A stretch of 64,000 nucleotides of DNA. It comes from Hellea sp. (GTDB lineage Bacteria; Pseudomonadota; Alphaproteobacteria; Caulobacterales; Maricaulaceae). Positions 42,771-52,348 of the stretch are shown here, piece by piece. The notes under the pieces were generated by a model. That model saw only the letters and a list, made by a program, of their open reading frames with translations, was not told the DNA's origin and did no database searches. Within the stretch, counting starts at the first letter, position 1; the number at the start of each line of letters is the position of its first letter. The position numbers and the translations under genes are program-made. The stretch is from NCBI GenBank assembly GCA_013002305.1, contig JABDKG010000102.1, positions 1 to 64,000 on the forward strand, read 5' to 3'.

Positions 42771-43785
42771 TCCGGGTATCAGCGATTTGCCGTGCCAGCT
42801 TTATCGCCGCAATCAGGCTGTCAGGCCGGGCGATATTCTGCCCGGCGATATCAAACGCCGTCCCGTGATCGGGGGATGTTCGGACTATTGGCAGTCCCAT
42901 GGTAACATTGACTGTGCCGTGAAAGTCGATCGTTTTGACCGGGATCAGACCTTGATCGTGATACATGCATAGTGCCGCGTCATATTTGGCACGGGCTTCC
43001 TTGTGAAACATAGTATCCGGCGGCATCGCGTCCGAAATATCGATGCCTTCGGCTCGCAGTTTTGCGGCAGCGGGATTAATTATAGTGATCTCCGTATCGC
43101 CCATGGCACCATTTTCTCCGGCGTGGGGGTTGAGCGCTGCCAAGGCGATGCGCGGATTATCGATCCCCAGATCATGGATCAAAGCGCCGTGTAAAATCCG
43201 GGCATGGCGGATGATTTTGTCTTCGGTCACTGAAAGTGCAGCCTGTTCAACCGACTGATGGACCGTGACCAGTGCAACCCGCAGCTCGCTATTGGCCAGC
43301 ATCATCAGCGGCCCGTGCGCATATGGTGCCTGATGGTCCTGCGTGAGCATGCCGAGATACTCTGTGTGCCCGGGATATTTAAAATTGGCCTGGTACAATA
43401 TATCTTTGGATATTGGATTTGTCACAATTCCTTCGGCTTCACCGGCCAGGCAATGTTTGACAGCCCGCTCAATACTGCCGGTTACGACTGTGCCGTTAAC
43501 CGGCGTCGGGCGCCCGTCTTCGACGTCTTGATTGAGCTTCATTGGCAAAAGCGGCAGGGCGGTTCCAAACATGGATCTTGCCATTTCGGGGGTTTCGATA
43601 ATTCGCGGTGCCGGCTGTCCCATTTCATTGAGTTTGCGCGCCATCAGATCATAAGGGCCGACCAGCGTAAATGACAGCTTCGGATTATCGCGAAGGGCGC
43701 TCCAGGCTTTGACCGTAATTTCCGGACCCACGCCGGCGGGATCGCCGAGGGTGAGAATTAAAGGGCGAAAAGCGTTGATTGACAC
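42763..43785 (-). CDS. pdxA: 4-hydroxythreonine-4-phosphate dehydrogenase
   Basis: PdxA oxidises 4-phosphohydroxy-L-threonine in vitamin B6 synthesis. The 340-residue protein has LTLGDPAGVGPEI, the metal-binding histidines in YPGHTEYLG, LNPHAGENG and MYHDQGLIPVK. It starts with GTG immediately after the TAG of surA (zero gap), so translation is likely coupled. Confidence 0.96.
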   Translation of the reverse strand: MSINAFRPLILTLGDPAGVGPEITVKAWSALRDNPKLSFTLVGPYDLMARKLNEMGQPAPRIIETPEMARSMFGTALPLLPMKLNQDVEDGRPTPVNGTVVTGSIERAVKHCLAGEAEGIVTNPISKDILYQANFKYPGHTEYLGMLTQDHQAPYAHGPLMMLANSELRVALVTVHQSVEQAALSVTEDKIIRHARILHGALIHDLGIDNPRIALAALNPHAGENGAMGDTEITIINPAAAKLRAEGIDISDAMPPDTMFHKEARAKYDAALCMYHDQGLIPVKTIDFHGTVNVTMGLPIVRTSPDHGTAFDIAGQNIARPDSLIAAIKLARQIADTRNG

Positions 43786-45042
43786 CTAACGTATAACAAT
43801 GGTCGCCTGGCGGCGAAGATCGCGCAAATGGCGCTTGGACGCCTGTGCCAGCTGTTGATCCATCAAGCGGTCTTCAATTTCATCCCGCGTCGGGACGTTT
43901 GACCCGCTGAGTGAACGGTCGCAAACCATGATTGCCGCAACACCGCTCGGCGTTTCGATCGGATCGGATAGGCCGCCGACATCGGTTTCGGCCAGCTTCT
44001 CCAGAATAGTTTCGGCGAGGTCCGACGTTTTAAGCTCGCCCATATCAGCTTGGCGTAAATCGGCATGGGCCTCGATATCTTTGGTCAGCGTATCGCAGGA
44101 AGTCAGCTTACCCTGAAGCGCGATAAGTTTGCCCTTTGCAGCATCTTTCTCGTCTTGGCTATCCGCCAGATAATTGACCTGTTTGAGGCGATAAAGCGTC
44201 TCGGTTTCAGATGTTTCTTTCTCGACCAGCGCGATCACATAATATCCGCCCGGTACCTGGATCGGATCAGACACTGCGCCGACTTCCATTTGCAGCAGAA
44301 CTTCGTTCAGCTCGGGGCGAAGTTCACCTTCACGGACAAATCCGATAACGCCGCCCGCTGAAGCCGACGGGGCAGATGAAAATTGCTGTGCTAGAAGCGG
44401 AAAAGGCGCGCCTTGCTGGACCTGTGCAATCATGGCCTGAGCGCCCTTGAGCGCGCCGTCCATGCCGCCGATTTCCGGCGAGGCTTCTATGTAAATCTCG
44501 GCAACATTGTAACTTGGCTTTGACGCATTTGCCGTCAGGCGGTTGAGTGTTTCATTGATCTGGGCATCGCTGATCCGGATACGCGAGCCATAAAGTCCAT
44601 TGACGATCCGCTGCCAGGCGATCTCAGATTCGACCTGATCCTGCAAAGTTCGAATTGAAATACCAGCTTGTGCTAGGCGCTGAACAACGTCATTGGCGTC
44701 CAGACCGTTCCGGCTGATAAGCGCAGCGACGGAGCGATTGACTTCCTCTTCGGATATGTCTTGCTCATATTTTTGCGCTTCCTGAATTTGAATCTTTTCG
44801 TCCACGAGATTTCGCAGGGCTTGCGCCTGAACACGCGCCAGTGATTCTTCGGTCCGTTCAACACCGGTCGTGGCCAGCATAAATAGCACGCGCTGGCGAA
44901 GGTCGTGGCTGGTGATGATATCATCATTGACGACTGCCGATATGCCGTGATTGACCTGCGCGCTGGCGACGGGCGCAGCTGCAAAGCTTGCCAGGCAAGC
45001 GGCGCTGCCAAGAATGATAGATTTGAGATTGAATCGGGTCAT
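43786..45042 (-). CDS. surA: Periplasmic chaperone/peptidyl-prolyl isomerase SurA
   Basis: The 418-residue protein has a signal peptide (SIILGSAACLASFAAAPVAS, then AQ), the SurA N-terminal domain (NHGISAVVNDDIITSHDLRQ) and one or two parvulin-like PPIase regions (PFPLLAQQFSSAPSASAGG, IGFVREGELRPEL). SurA escorts outer-membrane beta-barrels to the Bam complex. In many alphaproteobacteria lptD lies just upstream; here a 118-base gap leads directly to lptG. Confidence 0.9.
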   Translation of the reverse strand: MTRFNLKSIILGSAACLASFAAAPVASAQVNHGISAVVNDDIITSHDLRQRVLFMLATTGVERTEESLARVQAQALRNLVDEKIQIQEAQKYEQDISEEEVNRSVAALISRNGLDANDVVQRLAQAGISIRTLQDQVESEIAWQRIVNGLYGSRIRISDAQINETLNRLTANASKPSYNVAEIYIEASPEIGGMDGALKGAQAMIAQVQQGAPFPLLAQQFSSAPSASAGGVIGFVREGELRPELNEVLLQMEVGAVSDPIQVPGGYYVIALVEKETSETETLYRLKQVNYLADSQDEKDAAKGKLIALQGKLTSCDTLTKDIEAHADLRQADMGELKTSDLAETILEKLAETDVGGLSDPIETPSGVAAIMVCDRSLSGSNVPTRDEIEDRLMDQQLAQASKRHLRDLRRQATIVIR

Positions 45043-45160
45043 AAATTTTCCACTGTCTCGCTTTGCGCGGGACTATACTCATATTCCGCGTCGTTTCAAT
45101 TCGCGATATCACTAATTCCTGCATTTTGAAAAATTAAAATACAGTCATATCTGCGGGCAC

Positions 45161-46252
45161 TTACCCGTCCTCCAGACCGCTTAAATAGGCCAGCCCGCAA
45201 GCTAGAACGAAAATCGGAATTACCCAAACCGCAAAGCTCGCGGAAATCGACCCTGCCTCCCCAAATGCGCGTATCGTATTTTCGATGAAATATACCGCAA
45301 ATCCAATGATTGCGCCTTTGAGCATAAAGCCGAGCGCGCCGCCTTCACGGGTCAATCGCATCGACACACCGGCCGCTATCACCGCCATGGCTATCAGGGT
45401 TAGCGGCAAAGAGAGAAGCTTGTGATATTGTATTTTAAGGCTCGTACTTGAAAAGCCGGCCTGGCTTAACGCTTTGATCTCGGCCGGTAATTTCCACAGC
45501 GGCGAGAGCCCTCTCTTGCTTTGCGATTCCTGAAATTTCTGCGGCGTGATCGAGGTCTTAAACGACATGGATTTGTTGACCTGTTGTTGTCCGTCCGGCC
45601 AGCTCTCAAGTACGTCGGTCAGCTGCCAGAATCCGCCCGGTAAAAGCTTAGCTTCAGCCGCGTCAAGACGGGAATTAAATACCAGATCACCAGTTTCATC
45701 GGCCTTGAAGACGGTAAATTCCGGATCAAAAAGGGTTCGGTCGACGAGGCTGAAATAGGGGGCAAAAATCACGGTTTGTTCGAACTCTGTACCCTCGCGT
45801 AGCCAAATGGTTTCACCGGCTCCGGCCTGCGCGCCGCCGCTATAGCTTGATTTGATATTATCATATTGCCGCATGGCGCTGGTGGCCATTGGGTTGAAAA
45901 TCAATGACCACAAAACGCCAATGATCAAAACCACAAAGATCGCGGGCCGCAAAAACCGCCACGCCGAAAGGCCGGAAGCGCGCATAATGATAAGTTCACT
46001 GCGCCGGTTCATGGCAAAGAGGGCGCCCATGACACCAAATAAGACAATAAAAGGAATGGTTTGCTCGATTAATTGCGGCGTTTTGAGCGCGGTCAACATA
46101 AAGACCTGCCCGGCGTGAAGGTCATCGTCGGCGCCGATATTGCGGGTGCCTTCGACAAAATCGACCAGCATAATGATCGATGTAACAATACAAAAAGCCA
46201 CGATTATTCCGCGTAGGGTCTGCCAGGCGATATAGCGGCTGATGACTTTCAT
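45161..46252 (-). CDS. lptG: LPS export permease LptG
   Basis: The 363-residue protein has three N-terminal and three C-terminal membrane helices around a periplasmic jellyroll domain, as expected for the YjgP/YjgQ family. It begins MKVISRYIAWQTLRGIIVAF, with ATG 46252 overlapping the lptF stop (ATGA). With LptF and LptB2 it extracts LPS from the inner membrane. LptG rather than LptF is assigned by position and by the second place in the pair. Confidence 0.92.
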   Translation of the reverse strand: MKVISRYIAWQTLRGIIVAFCIVTSIIMLVDFVEGTRNIGADDDLHAGQVFMLTALKTPQLIEQTIPFIVLFGVMGALFAMNRRSELIIMRASGLSAWRFLRPAIFVVLIIGVLWSLIFNPMATSAMRQYDNIKSSYSGGAQAGAGETIWLREGTEFEQTVIFAPYFSLVDRTLFDPEFTVFKADETGDLVFNSRLDAAEAKLLPGGFWQLTDVLESWPDGQQQVNKSMSFKTSITPQKFQESQSKRGLSPLWKLPAEIKALSQAGFSSTSLKIQYHKLLSLPLTLIAMAVIAAGVSMRLTREGGALGFMLKGAIIGFAVYFIENTIRAFGEAGSISASFAVWVIPIFVLACGLAYLSGLEDG

Positions 46253-47379
46253 GCGGCGGATGCCTGACGACGGGGGAAGATCATACGCCATAAATTGCCC
46301 GCTTTGGAGCGGCTTAGTAGGTACCATAAACAGGCCAGGCTCACGACGATCGGCACCGCATATTGCAGCGGGTTAAGCGCCATATTGCCTTCGCTGGCGG
46401 AGATCAGCGCAAAGCCAACCAGCCGGAGGCCAAACCCGATCACAGCAAGCAGCGCAATCCGGCGGCCATAGCCGAGTTTCTGAAACTGCCCGCGTACCAG
46501 AAACGCCAAGGCCAGTAAGGTTAGGGCGATATTGTAGAGCGGGGTTGCTAGGCGGGCATGGCCTTCGGCGATCAAGGAGGGGTAAAAGTCTGGATTTGCC
46601 CGATCGACTGCGGAGGGGTAAAACAATTCATGCAGATAGCGGTCCGAGGTTTTGAGCCGGAAATTCCGGTCCATCGCCACAATTTCGGACAGATCGATCT
46701 GGTATTTCTCAAAGGTGATCGGCGTGAAAGTCCCGTCATTTTCAAGCTGCTGGATCATGCCTTCTTGAAGGGTGAGGCGGGCGCTATCACGGGATTTTGT
46801 GATGATGCCGGCTTTTGCGGTGTAAGTGCTCACCGGCTCGACCCGGGCATCGCGGATGATAACATCTTCCATTCGCCCATTGGGCAATATTTCCCGGGCA
46901 TAAACGGTTAGGCCGCTGGTCGGGGTCACAAATTCACCGGGCCTAACCATTTGCGAAGCCAGATCGGTTTTGACCTTTAAGAGCTCCACCCGCATGGTCC
47001 GAAAAGAACTCGGCTGGATCCATAAATTCAACAGCAAATGGCCGATGACCGCAAGGCAGGCGAGCCGCACAAACGGCGTCGAAATTTGCCACGGGCTGGT
47101 CCCGACCGCTTTGGCAACCGACATTTCACTGTCAACATTGAGGCGGTTAACCGCGTAAATAACGGCCATAAAGACCGCCAGCGGCAAGATGATGCTCATA
47201 AGCTGGGGCAGGGCCAGTATGGTAATGTAAAAAAATGTCAGAGCCGACTGGCGATTTTCGACAATCAGATCAAGCGTGGTCAGGCTTTGCGTCAGCAGGG
47301 CAAGCGCGGCCAATCCCAATAGCGTAATAATCAGAGGCCAAAAGGCTTGTTTCCAGAAATATTCTTGCAGTTTTGACAT
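46249..47379 (-). CDS. lptF: LPS export permease LptF
   Basis: The 376-residue protein has the YjgP/YjgQ fold: helices near 15-35, 55-80 and 100-120, a periplasmic domain (about 130-270) and three C-terminal helices. It is the first gene of the lptF-lptG-surA-pdxA-rsmA group. The gap to divergent pepA (about 125 bases) should hold both promoters. Confidence 0.92.
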   Translation of the reverse strand: MSKLQEYFWKQAFWPLIITLLGLAALALLTQSLTTLDLIVENRQSALTFFYITILALPQLMSIILPLAVFMAVIYAVNRLNVDSEMSVAKAVGTSPWQISTPFVRLACLAVIGHLLLNLWIQPSSFRTMRVELLKVKTDLASQMVRPGEFVTPTSGLTVYAREILPNGRMEDVIIRDARVEPVSTYTAKAGIITKSRDSARLTLQEGMIQQLENDGTFTPITFEKYQIDLSEIVAMDRNFRLKTSDRYLHELFYPSAVDRANPDFYPSLIAEGHARLATPLYNIALTLLALAFLVRGQFQKLGYGRRIALLAVIGFGLRLVGFALISASEGNMALNPLQYAVPIVVSLACLWYLLSRSKAGNLWRMIFPRRQASAA

Positions 47380-47504
47380 GGAAGAATCAAATACCGGGGC
47401 CCTCAGTTGTTTTTGACTTCTAATATAGCGTGCTTTGGTTTACCACAGCGCAAATATAAAATAACGGCAATAATTTGCGCGACATGTTTGAAAGGAAATT
47501 TGCG

Positions 47505-48980
47505 GTGAAAATCAGTTTTGTAACAGCCAGGCCAGCAACCAGCGGGACTGCTGTCATCCCGGTCTTTGACGGGGATAAGAAATATGGCAGCGCTAAAGAC
47601 TATTACTCGGCCAGCAAGGGCGCAATTGCCAAGGCTGCCAAAGCGGCAAAATTTTCCGGAAAAGCAGGGCAGAGATTTGATGTCTATGCGCCTGCCGGCT
47701 CAAAAGCCTCGCGCCTTCACATCGTCGGGCTCGGAAAAAAAGATAAGTTTAATCCTGAAATGCTGGCCGCCAATGTTGTAAAAGGCCTGCTGTTTTCAGG
47801 CGATACGACTTTGACGTTTCACCTTGATGGCTTGGGTCTGACACCGGACCAAGCGGCGCGTGCCGCGGTAGGCGCGCGTCTGGCCGCCTATCAGTTCAAT
47901 CGCCACAAAACCAAATTACCCAAAAACAAAAAGCCGACCATCGCCAGTGTCAAAATCGCCTATGATTCTTCATCCAAAGGCAAAAAGGCTTATGATAATT
48001 TTCATGGCCCGGTTTGTGACGGCATTATTTATGCCCGCGATCTCGTCAATGAGCCGCCAAATGTAATTTACCCCAAGGCCTATGCGGCAAGAGTGAAGAA
48101 ACTCGCCGATTTGGGCTTGAAAATTGAAGTGCTCGGCGAAAAACGTATGGCCACACTCGGCATGCATGCATTGCTGGGCGTGGGCCTCGGGTCAGAGCGC
48201 GAGTCGCAGCTTGTAGTGATGCGATGGGACGGCGGTAAAAAGGGCGCCAAGCCTGCCGCTTTGATCGGCAAAGGCGTGACGTTTGATACAGGCGGAATTT
48301 CGCTCAAACCTGGCGCAGGCATGTGGGATATGAAAGGCGATATGGGCGGGTCAGCCGCCGTGGTTGGCGCTATGATCGGTATCGCCGGACGCAAAGCCAA
48401 AGCCAACGTAATCGGCATTATTGGACTGGTTGAAAACATGCCGGACGGCAGGGCTCAAAATCCGGGCGATATTGTCAAATCCATGTCTGGGCAAACGATA
48501 GAAGTTCTCAATACCGACGCGGAAGGACGCCTCGTATTGGCCGACGCTCTGCATTACGCCCGAACAAAATACAAACCGGCGGCAATGATCGACCTCGCGA
48601 CCCTGACGGGCGCCATTATCGTGTCACTCGGTCATGAACATGCCGGTGTCTTTTCCAATGATGATGGCCTTGCCGAGCAAATTTCGGCGGCTTCGGAAAG
48701 CTCCGGAGAACGTAGTTGGCGTCTGCCATTGTTGCCTGAATATGACAAGCTGATGGACACACCAAATGCCGACATGAAAAATCTTGGCGGCAAGGCTGCA
48801 GGTTCGATCACAGCCGCGCAATTCTTGCAACGCTTTGTCGGCGATACGAGCTGGGCTCATATTGATGTGGCGGGTACGGCAATGAAAAATGAGCGGCATG
48901 ATCCGCGAGAGACGACCTTCGGAACGGGTTATGGCGTTCGCCTGCTCAATCATTGGATCGCTGAGAATTTTGAAGGCTAG
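47505..48980 (+). CDS. pepA: Leucyl aminopeptidase
   Basis: PepA is a two-metal M17 aminopeptidase. The 491-residue protein has the M17 signature NTDAEGRLVLADAL and the metal-binding GKGVTFDTGGISLKP and KGDMGGSAAV blocks. I chose GTG 47505 because AAGGA lies eight bases upstream and it gives the natural start MKISFVTARPAT; an ATG at 47484 is an alternative. It precedes holC by two bases, as in many proteobacteria. Confidence 0.94.
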   Translation: MKISFVTARPATSGTAVIPVFDGDKKYGSAKDYYSASKGAIAKAAKAAKFSGKAGQRFDVYAPAGSKASRLHIVGLGKKDKFNPEMLAANVVKGLLFSGDTTLTFHLDGLGLTPDQAARAAVGARLAAYQFNRHKTKLPKNKKPTIASVKIAYDSSSKGKKAYDNFHGPVCDGIIYARDLVNEPPNVIYPKAYAARVKKLADLGLKIEVLGEKRMATLGMHALLGVGLGSERESQLVVMRWDGGKKGAKPAALIGKGVTFDTGGISLKPGAGMWDMKGDMGGSAAVVGAMIGIAGRKAKANVIGIIGLVENMPDGRAQNPGDIVKSMSGQTIEVLNTDAEGRLVLADALHYARTKYKPAAMIDLATLTGAIIVSLGHEHAGVFSNDDGLAEQISAASESSGERSWRLPLLPEYDKLMDTPNADMKNLGGKAAGSITAAQFLQRFVGDTSWAHIDVAGTAMKNERHDPRETTFGTGYGVRLLNHWIAENFEG

Positions 48981-48982
48981 AT

Positions 48983-49429
48983 TTGACCGAATATTGGTTT
49001 TATCATCTCGAAACATCCTTGCTCGAAGGCGTTTTGCCCGAGCTTTTGGATAAAACCCGGGCCCGTAATTGGCGGGCCTTGGTCAAATTACCGCCCGATC
49101 TTCTCGCGCATTTGGATCAGTTCTTGTGGACTTATAAGGATGACGGTTTTTTGCCCCATGGGCGCGATGATGAACCTATGTCTGACCAACAGCCGATCCT
49201 GCTTTCCGCCGACGCCGAGTCGAGTGAGGGTCATGATTGTGCATTCCTCGTAGACGGTGCCAAGTGCGATATCGCCGAGCAGACATCACGATGTATTGTT
49301 ATGATTGATGGCCGCAATGAAGGCGCGGTTCAAGAGGCGCGATCCCATTGGAAGACCCTAAAGGACCAAGGCGCAAACCTATCCTACTGGCAGCAAAATG
49401 ATCTCGGCCGCTGGGAGAAAAAAGCTTAA
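48983..49429 (+). CDS. holC: DNA polymerase III chi subunit
   Basis: Chi links the clamp loader to single-strand binding protein. The 148-residue protein matches HolC: EYWFYHLETSLLEGVLPELL, LDQFLWTYKDDGFLPHG, DEPMSDQQPILLS and RCIVMIDGRNE. It uses a TTG start at 48983 with GAAGG about six bases upstream, inside the end of pepA. The pepA-holC order is a classic pairing. Confidence 0.92.
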   Translation: MTEYWFYHLETSLLEGVLPELLDKTRARNWRALVKLPPDLLAHLDQFLWTYKDDGFLPHGRDDEPMSDQQPILLSADAESSEGHDCAFLVDGAKCDIAEQTSRCIVMIDGRNEGAVQEARSHWKTLKDQGANLSYWQQNDLGRWEKKA

Positions 49430-49484
49430 GGTCAGCAGCGTCTTTGACTTGACCGACCCGCAGCCTGTCAGGCTAATTAAGCGC

Positions 49485-49952
49485 ATGATTCGAATTGCTC
49501 TATGTGTCGGCCTATTGCTCTTGTCTGCCTGCCAGACATCACCGCGCGGTACGCGAGGATTTTATGCTCCGCCGCCGGACCGAGGTCAATATATCCGCCC
49601 GGACTATCTCTCGGCTGTCCCGACACCGGGAATTCCGGCAGCCGATTTATGCCGCTCTCAACTTTATCAGGGTCTGATTGGACAGCCCGAAGGCGCGATA
49701 TTCATCCCCGGCCTACCGGGCGCCAAGCGCGTTTTAAAGCCGGCGACCACCGAAGATTTTGATGATGGCGAAGATCCGTTTCCATTGCCGCCGACCTATT
49801 TAGAGGTTCGAGATTACCTGCCCGGGCAAACGCTCTATGCGCCGTCGATTAGAACGCCGGGGTCAATCGTGGCTTTGGGTGATCTGGATATGAACCGATT
49901 GACTTTAGAACTGGACGAAGAAGGGTTCGTGCGTGAAGTACGCTGCGGCTAA
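49485..49952 (+). CDS. I78-like peptidase inhibitor lipoprotein
   Basis: A lipoprotein signal (IALCVGLLLLSAC) is followed by a Pro-rich linker and a domain with the I78 inhibitor pattern: DLCRSQLYQGLIGQPEGA at the start and PGSIVALGDLDMNRLTLELD plus VREVRCG at the end, with two cysteines placed to form the domain's disulfide. Known I78 proteins inhibit serine peptidases. ATG 49485 (155 residues) is chosen because it opens the signal peptide. It shares four bases with convergent rnd. Confidence 0.7.
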   Translation: MIRIALCVGLLLLSACQTSPRGTRGFYAPPPDRGQYIRPDYLSAVPTPGIPAADLCRSQLYQGLIGQPEGAIFIPGLPGAKRVLKPATTEDFDDGEDPFPLPPTYLEVRDYLPGQTLYAPSIRTPGSIVALGDLDMNRLTLELDEEGFVREVRCG

Positions 49953-51106
49953 ATCTCAAAGGCGACGACTTTTCGGCCTTCCAGCTTCAGCCCGATTTTT
50001 CCGTCGAGCATTTTGAGCGCGTCTTCGCCGAAAACTTCGCGCCGCCAACCCTTAAGGGCGGCAACTTCAGCCTTTTCCCCGAAAGCTGCTATCTGATCAA
50101 TGTCCTTGGACTTTGCGACCAAGCGAGGCGCTATATCTTCATATTCGGTCCTAAGGCGCAAGAGCGTTCTCAACATTTCAGATTTTGGCCCGATATTGGG
50201 CGGCATGTGCTGAGGTTTGGGCACTGGCGGGCCGTAGGTTTCGACATTGTCCAGCGCGTAATTGATATCCTCGACCAGTTTCTTGGCGGTTTCCGAGCGT
50301 TCAAATCCGTTGGGTACGCCGCGAAGTGCTGCCAGCGCCTTTAATGTTCGCGGTTTTTGCTGGGCTATGTCGTACAGAGCGTCATCTTTGAGCACGCGCC
50401 GTCTGGGGATATCGCGATTGATCGCTTTTTTTTCCCGCCACGCGGCGGCGGCCTTTAGCACAGCAAGATATTCGCGTTTGGGCCGTCTGATTTTCAGGCG
50501 CTCCCAGGCGACTTCCGGATTGTTCTCATAGAGCGATTTTTGCAGCTGCGGCTTCATTTCTTCAAGCACCCAGTTCAGGCGTCCGCGCTCGGTCAATTCT
50601 TCGACGATCCCCGGATAAAAGTCGCGCAAATGGGTGACATCGCCCATGGCATATTTGAGCTGCTTGTCGCTTAAAGGGCGTTTCGACCAATCGGTGAATC
50701 TGGCGCCCTTATCAAGATCGAGATCCAGCCGCCCTTTGACTAAGGCCTGATAAGATACCGAGTCTCCAAATCCCAATGCCATTGCGGCAATTTGCGTATC
50801 AAAAACCGAATTCGGGACCTTGCCAAACATGTGGTAGAAAATTTCCAGATCTTGCCGAGCCGCGTGCATGACCTTGGTAATTTTTGGATTCGCCAAAAGC
50901 TTGCCGAGCGGCGCCAGATCGATCCCGTCTGCCAGCGGGTCAATAATGGCTTCATCATCGTCGGTGGATAGCTGAATCAGGCACAGGATTGAGTAATATG
51001 TGCTTTCGCGCATAAATTCGGTGTCGACGCACAGAAACTCTTTATGTTTGGCTTTGTCGCAAAAGGCCGCAAGCTCTGCGGTGGTGCGAATAGTAGGAAT
51101 CGTCAT
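49949..51106 (-). CDS. rnd: Ribonuclease D
   Basis: RNase D trims tRNA and other small RNA 3' ends. The 385-residue protein has the DEDD exonuclease motifs LCVDTEFMRE, VMHAARQDLEIFYH and YAMGDVTHL, followed by one or two HRDC domains (about 205-290, with RDIPRRRVLKDDALYDIAQ). It is convergent with the I78 lipoprotein gene. Confidence 0.95.
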   Translation of the reverse strand: MTIPTIRTTAELAAFCDKAKHKEFLCVDTEFMRESTYYSILCLIQLSTDDDEAIIDPLADGIDLAPLGKLLANPKITKVMHAARQDLEIFYHMFGKVPNSVFDTQIAAMALGFGDSVSYQALVKGRLDLDLDKGARFTDWSKRPLSDKQLKYAMGDVTHLRDFYPGIVEELTERGRLNWVLEEMKPQLQKSLYENNPEVAWERLKIRRPKREYLAVLKAAAAWREKKAINRDIPRRRVLKDDALYDIAQQKPRTLKALAALRGVPNGFERSETAKKLVEDINYALDNVETYGPPVPKPQHMPPNIGPKSEMLRTLLRLRTEYEDIAPRLVAKSKDIDQIAAFGEKAEVAALKGWRREVFGEDALKMLDGKIGLKLEGRKVVAFEI

Positions 51107-51139
51107 GGAGGCTGGGGATAGGGTGATGCGCTGCTTTTG

Positions 51140-51607
51140 TCACGCTGTTTGTTGAAGGGATTTAATCAATCCCTCGCAGGCGTCTTCTATCAGGTCGAGT
51201 ACCTGTTCAAAGCCTTGGCCGCCCCCATAATAAGGGTCGGGAACTTCGGACTCGGAGGATTGTCCGTAACTGAGAAATAGTTTGATTTTGTTCGCATATT
51301 CGGCGGGTGTTTCGGCTTTTAAATCAGACAAATTACGACGGTCCATCGCCAAAATATGGTCAAAATCCCTATAGTCTTCCGGTTCAACGGCGCGGGCGGA
51401 CTGACCGGCAAAACTATATCCGCGCTGGCTGCCCGCTTTAATGGCCCGGCTATCGGGCGCGTCCCCTTGGTGCCATCCGCCTGTCCCGGCGCTGTCAATA
51501 TAAACATCCAGTCCCGCCGCCGAGGCTTTGTGCCTGAAAACGGCTTCGGCCGTAGGGGAGCGACAAATATTGCCCAGACAAACAAAAAGGACTTTGGGTT
51601 TTGACAT
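51140..51607 (-). CDS. Low molecular weight protein-tyrosine phosphatase
   Basis: The 155-residue protein starts KPKVLFVCLGNICRSPTAEA, containing the CX5R phosphate loop, and has the general-acid aspartate in VPDPYYGGG. In bacteria such enzymes act on tyrosine kinases or exopolysaccharide regulators, or on protein arginine phosphate. It diverges from the sirtuin gene with only 21 bases between the two start codons. Confidence 0.93.
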   Translation of the reverse strand: MSKPKVLFVCLGNICRSPTAEAVFRHKASAAGLDVYIDSAGTGGWHQGDAPDSRAIKAGSQRGYSFAGQSARAVEPEDYRDFDHILAMDRRNLSDLKAETPAEYANKIKLFLSYGQSSESEVPDPYYGGGQGFEQVLDLIEDACEGLIKSLQQTA

Positions 51608-51628
51608 GAGTTTGGGATAAGACGTGTC

Positions 51629-52348
51629 ATGGTAAAAATCAAAAACATTGTTGTTTTGACCGGCGCGGGGATTTCGGCTGAAAGCGGTATTAGAACTTTT
51701 CGCGACACGGGCGGGTTATGGGAGGAGCATTCGATCGAGAAAGTCGCTACGCCCGAAGCCTATGCCGCCGATCCGGAACTTGTGCTCGGCTTTTACAATG
51801 CCCGCAGGGCGCAGCTCTCGACGGTCGAGCCTAATCCGGCGCATCACGCATTGGGGCGGCTCGAAAAAGGTCTGCTGGATGGCGGCGGATATTTGACCCT
51901 GGTGACACAGAATGTTGACGATCTGCATGAGCGCGGCGGCGCCGACAATGTTATCCATATGCACGGCGAGCTTTTATCTCAGTGGTGCCGGGCGTGCGAC
52001 AGTAAGTTCAAAAGTCGCGACGACTTTACGACGTCCAGCGTCTGCCCGAAATGCGACCATATTGGCAGGGTTCGGCCAGACATTGTCTGGTTTGGCGAAA
52101 TGCCCTATTCTATGGGGGCGATCGAAACTGCCGTGAACAATTGTGATCTGTTTGTTTCAATTGGCACCAGCGGCGCGGTTTATCCCGCGGCCGGATTTGT
52201 CCAGCTCGCGCGGGGAATGCGAAAACAAACCCTTGAAATTAATCTCGAGCCGTCAGAGGGGTCGTCTTTTTTCCATGACTCGCGTCTGGGTAAAGCCGGT
52301 GAGCTGGTCCCGATATGGGTCGATGAAATATTGGAGGCTTTAACGTGA
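51629..52348 (+). CDS. cobB: NAD-dependent protein deacylase, sirtuin
   Basis: The 239-residue protein has the NAD-binding GAGISAESGIRTFRDTGGLW, the catalytic histidine region TQNVDDLHERGG and VIHMHGELL, and four zinc-type cysteines (CRAC and CPKC). It removes acetyl or other acyl groups from lysines. The next gene starts inside its stop codon (GTGA). Confidence 0.93.
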   Translation: MVKIKNIVVLTGAGISAESGIRTFRDTGGLWEEHSIEKVATPEAYAADPELVLGFYNARRAQLSTVEPNPAHHALGRLEKGLLDGGGYLTLVTQNVDDLHERGGADNVIHMHGELLSQWCRACDSKFKSRDDFTTSSVCPKCDHIGRVRPDIVWFGEMPYSMGAIETAVNNCDLFVSIGTSGAVYPAAGFVQLARGMRKQTLEINLEPSEGSSFFHDSRLGKAGELVPIWVDEILEALT

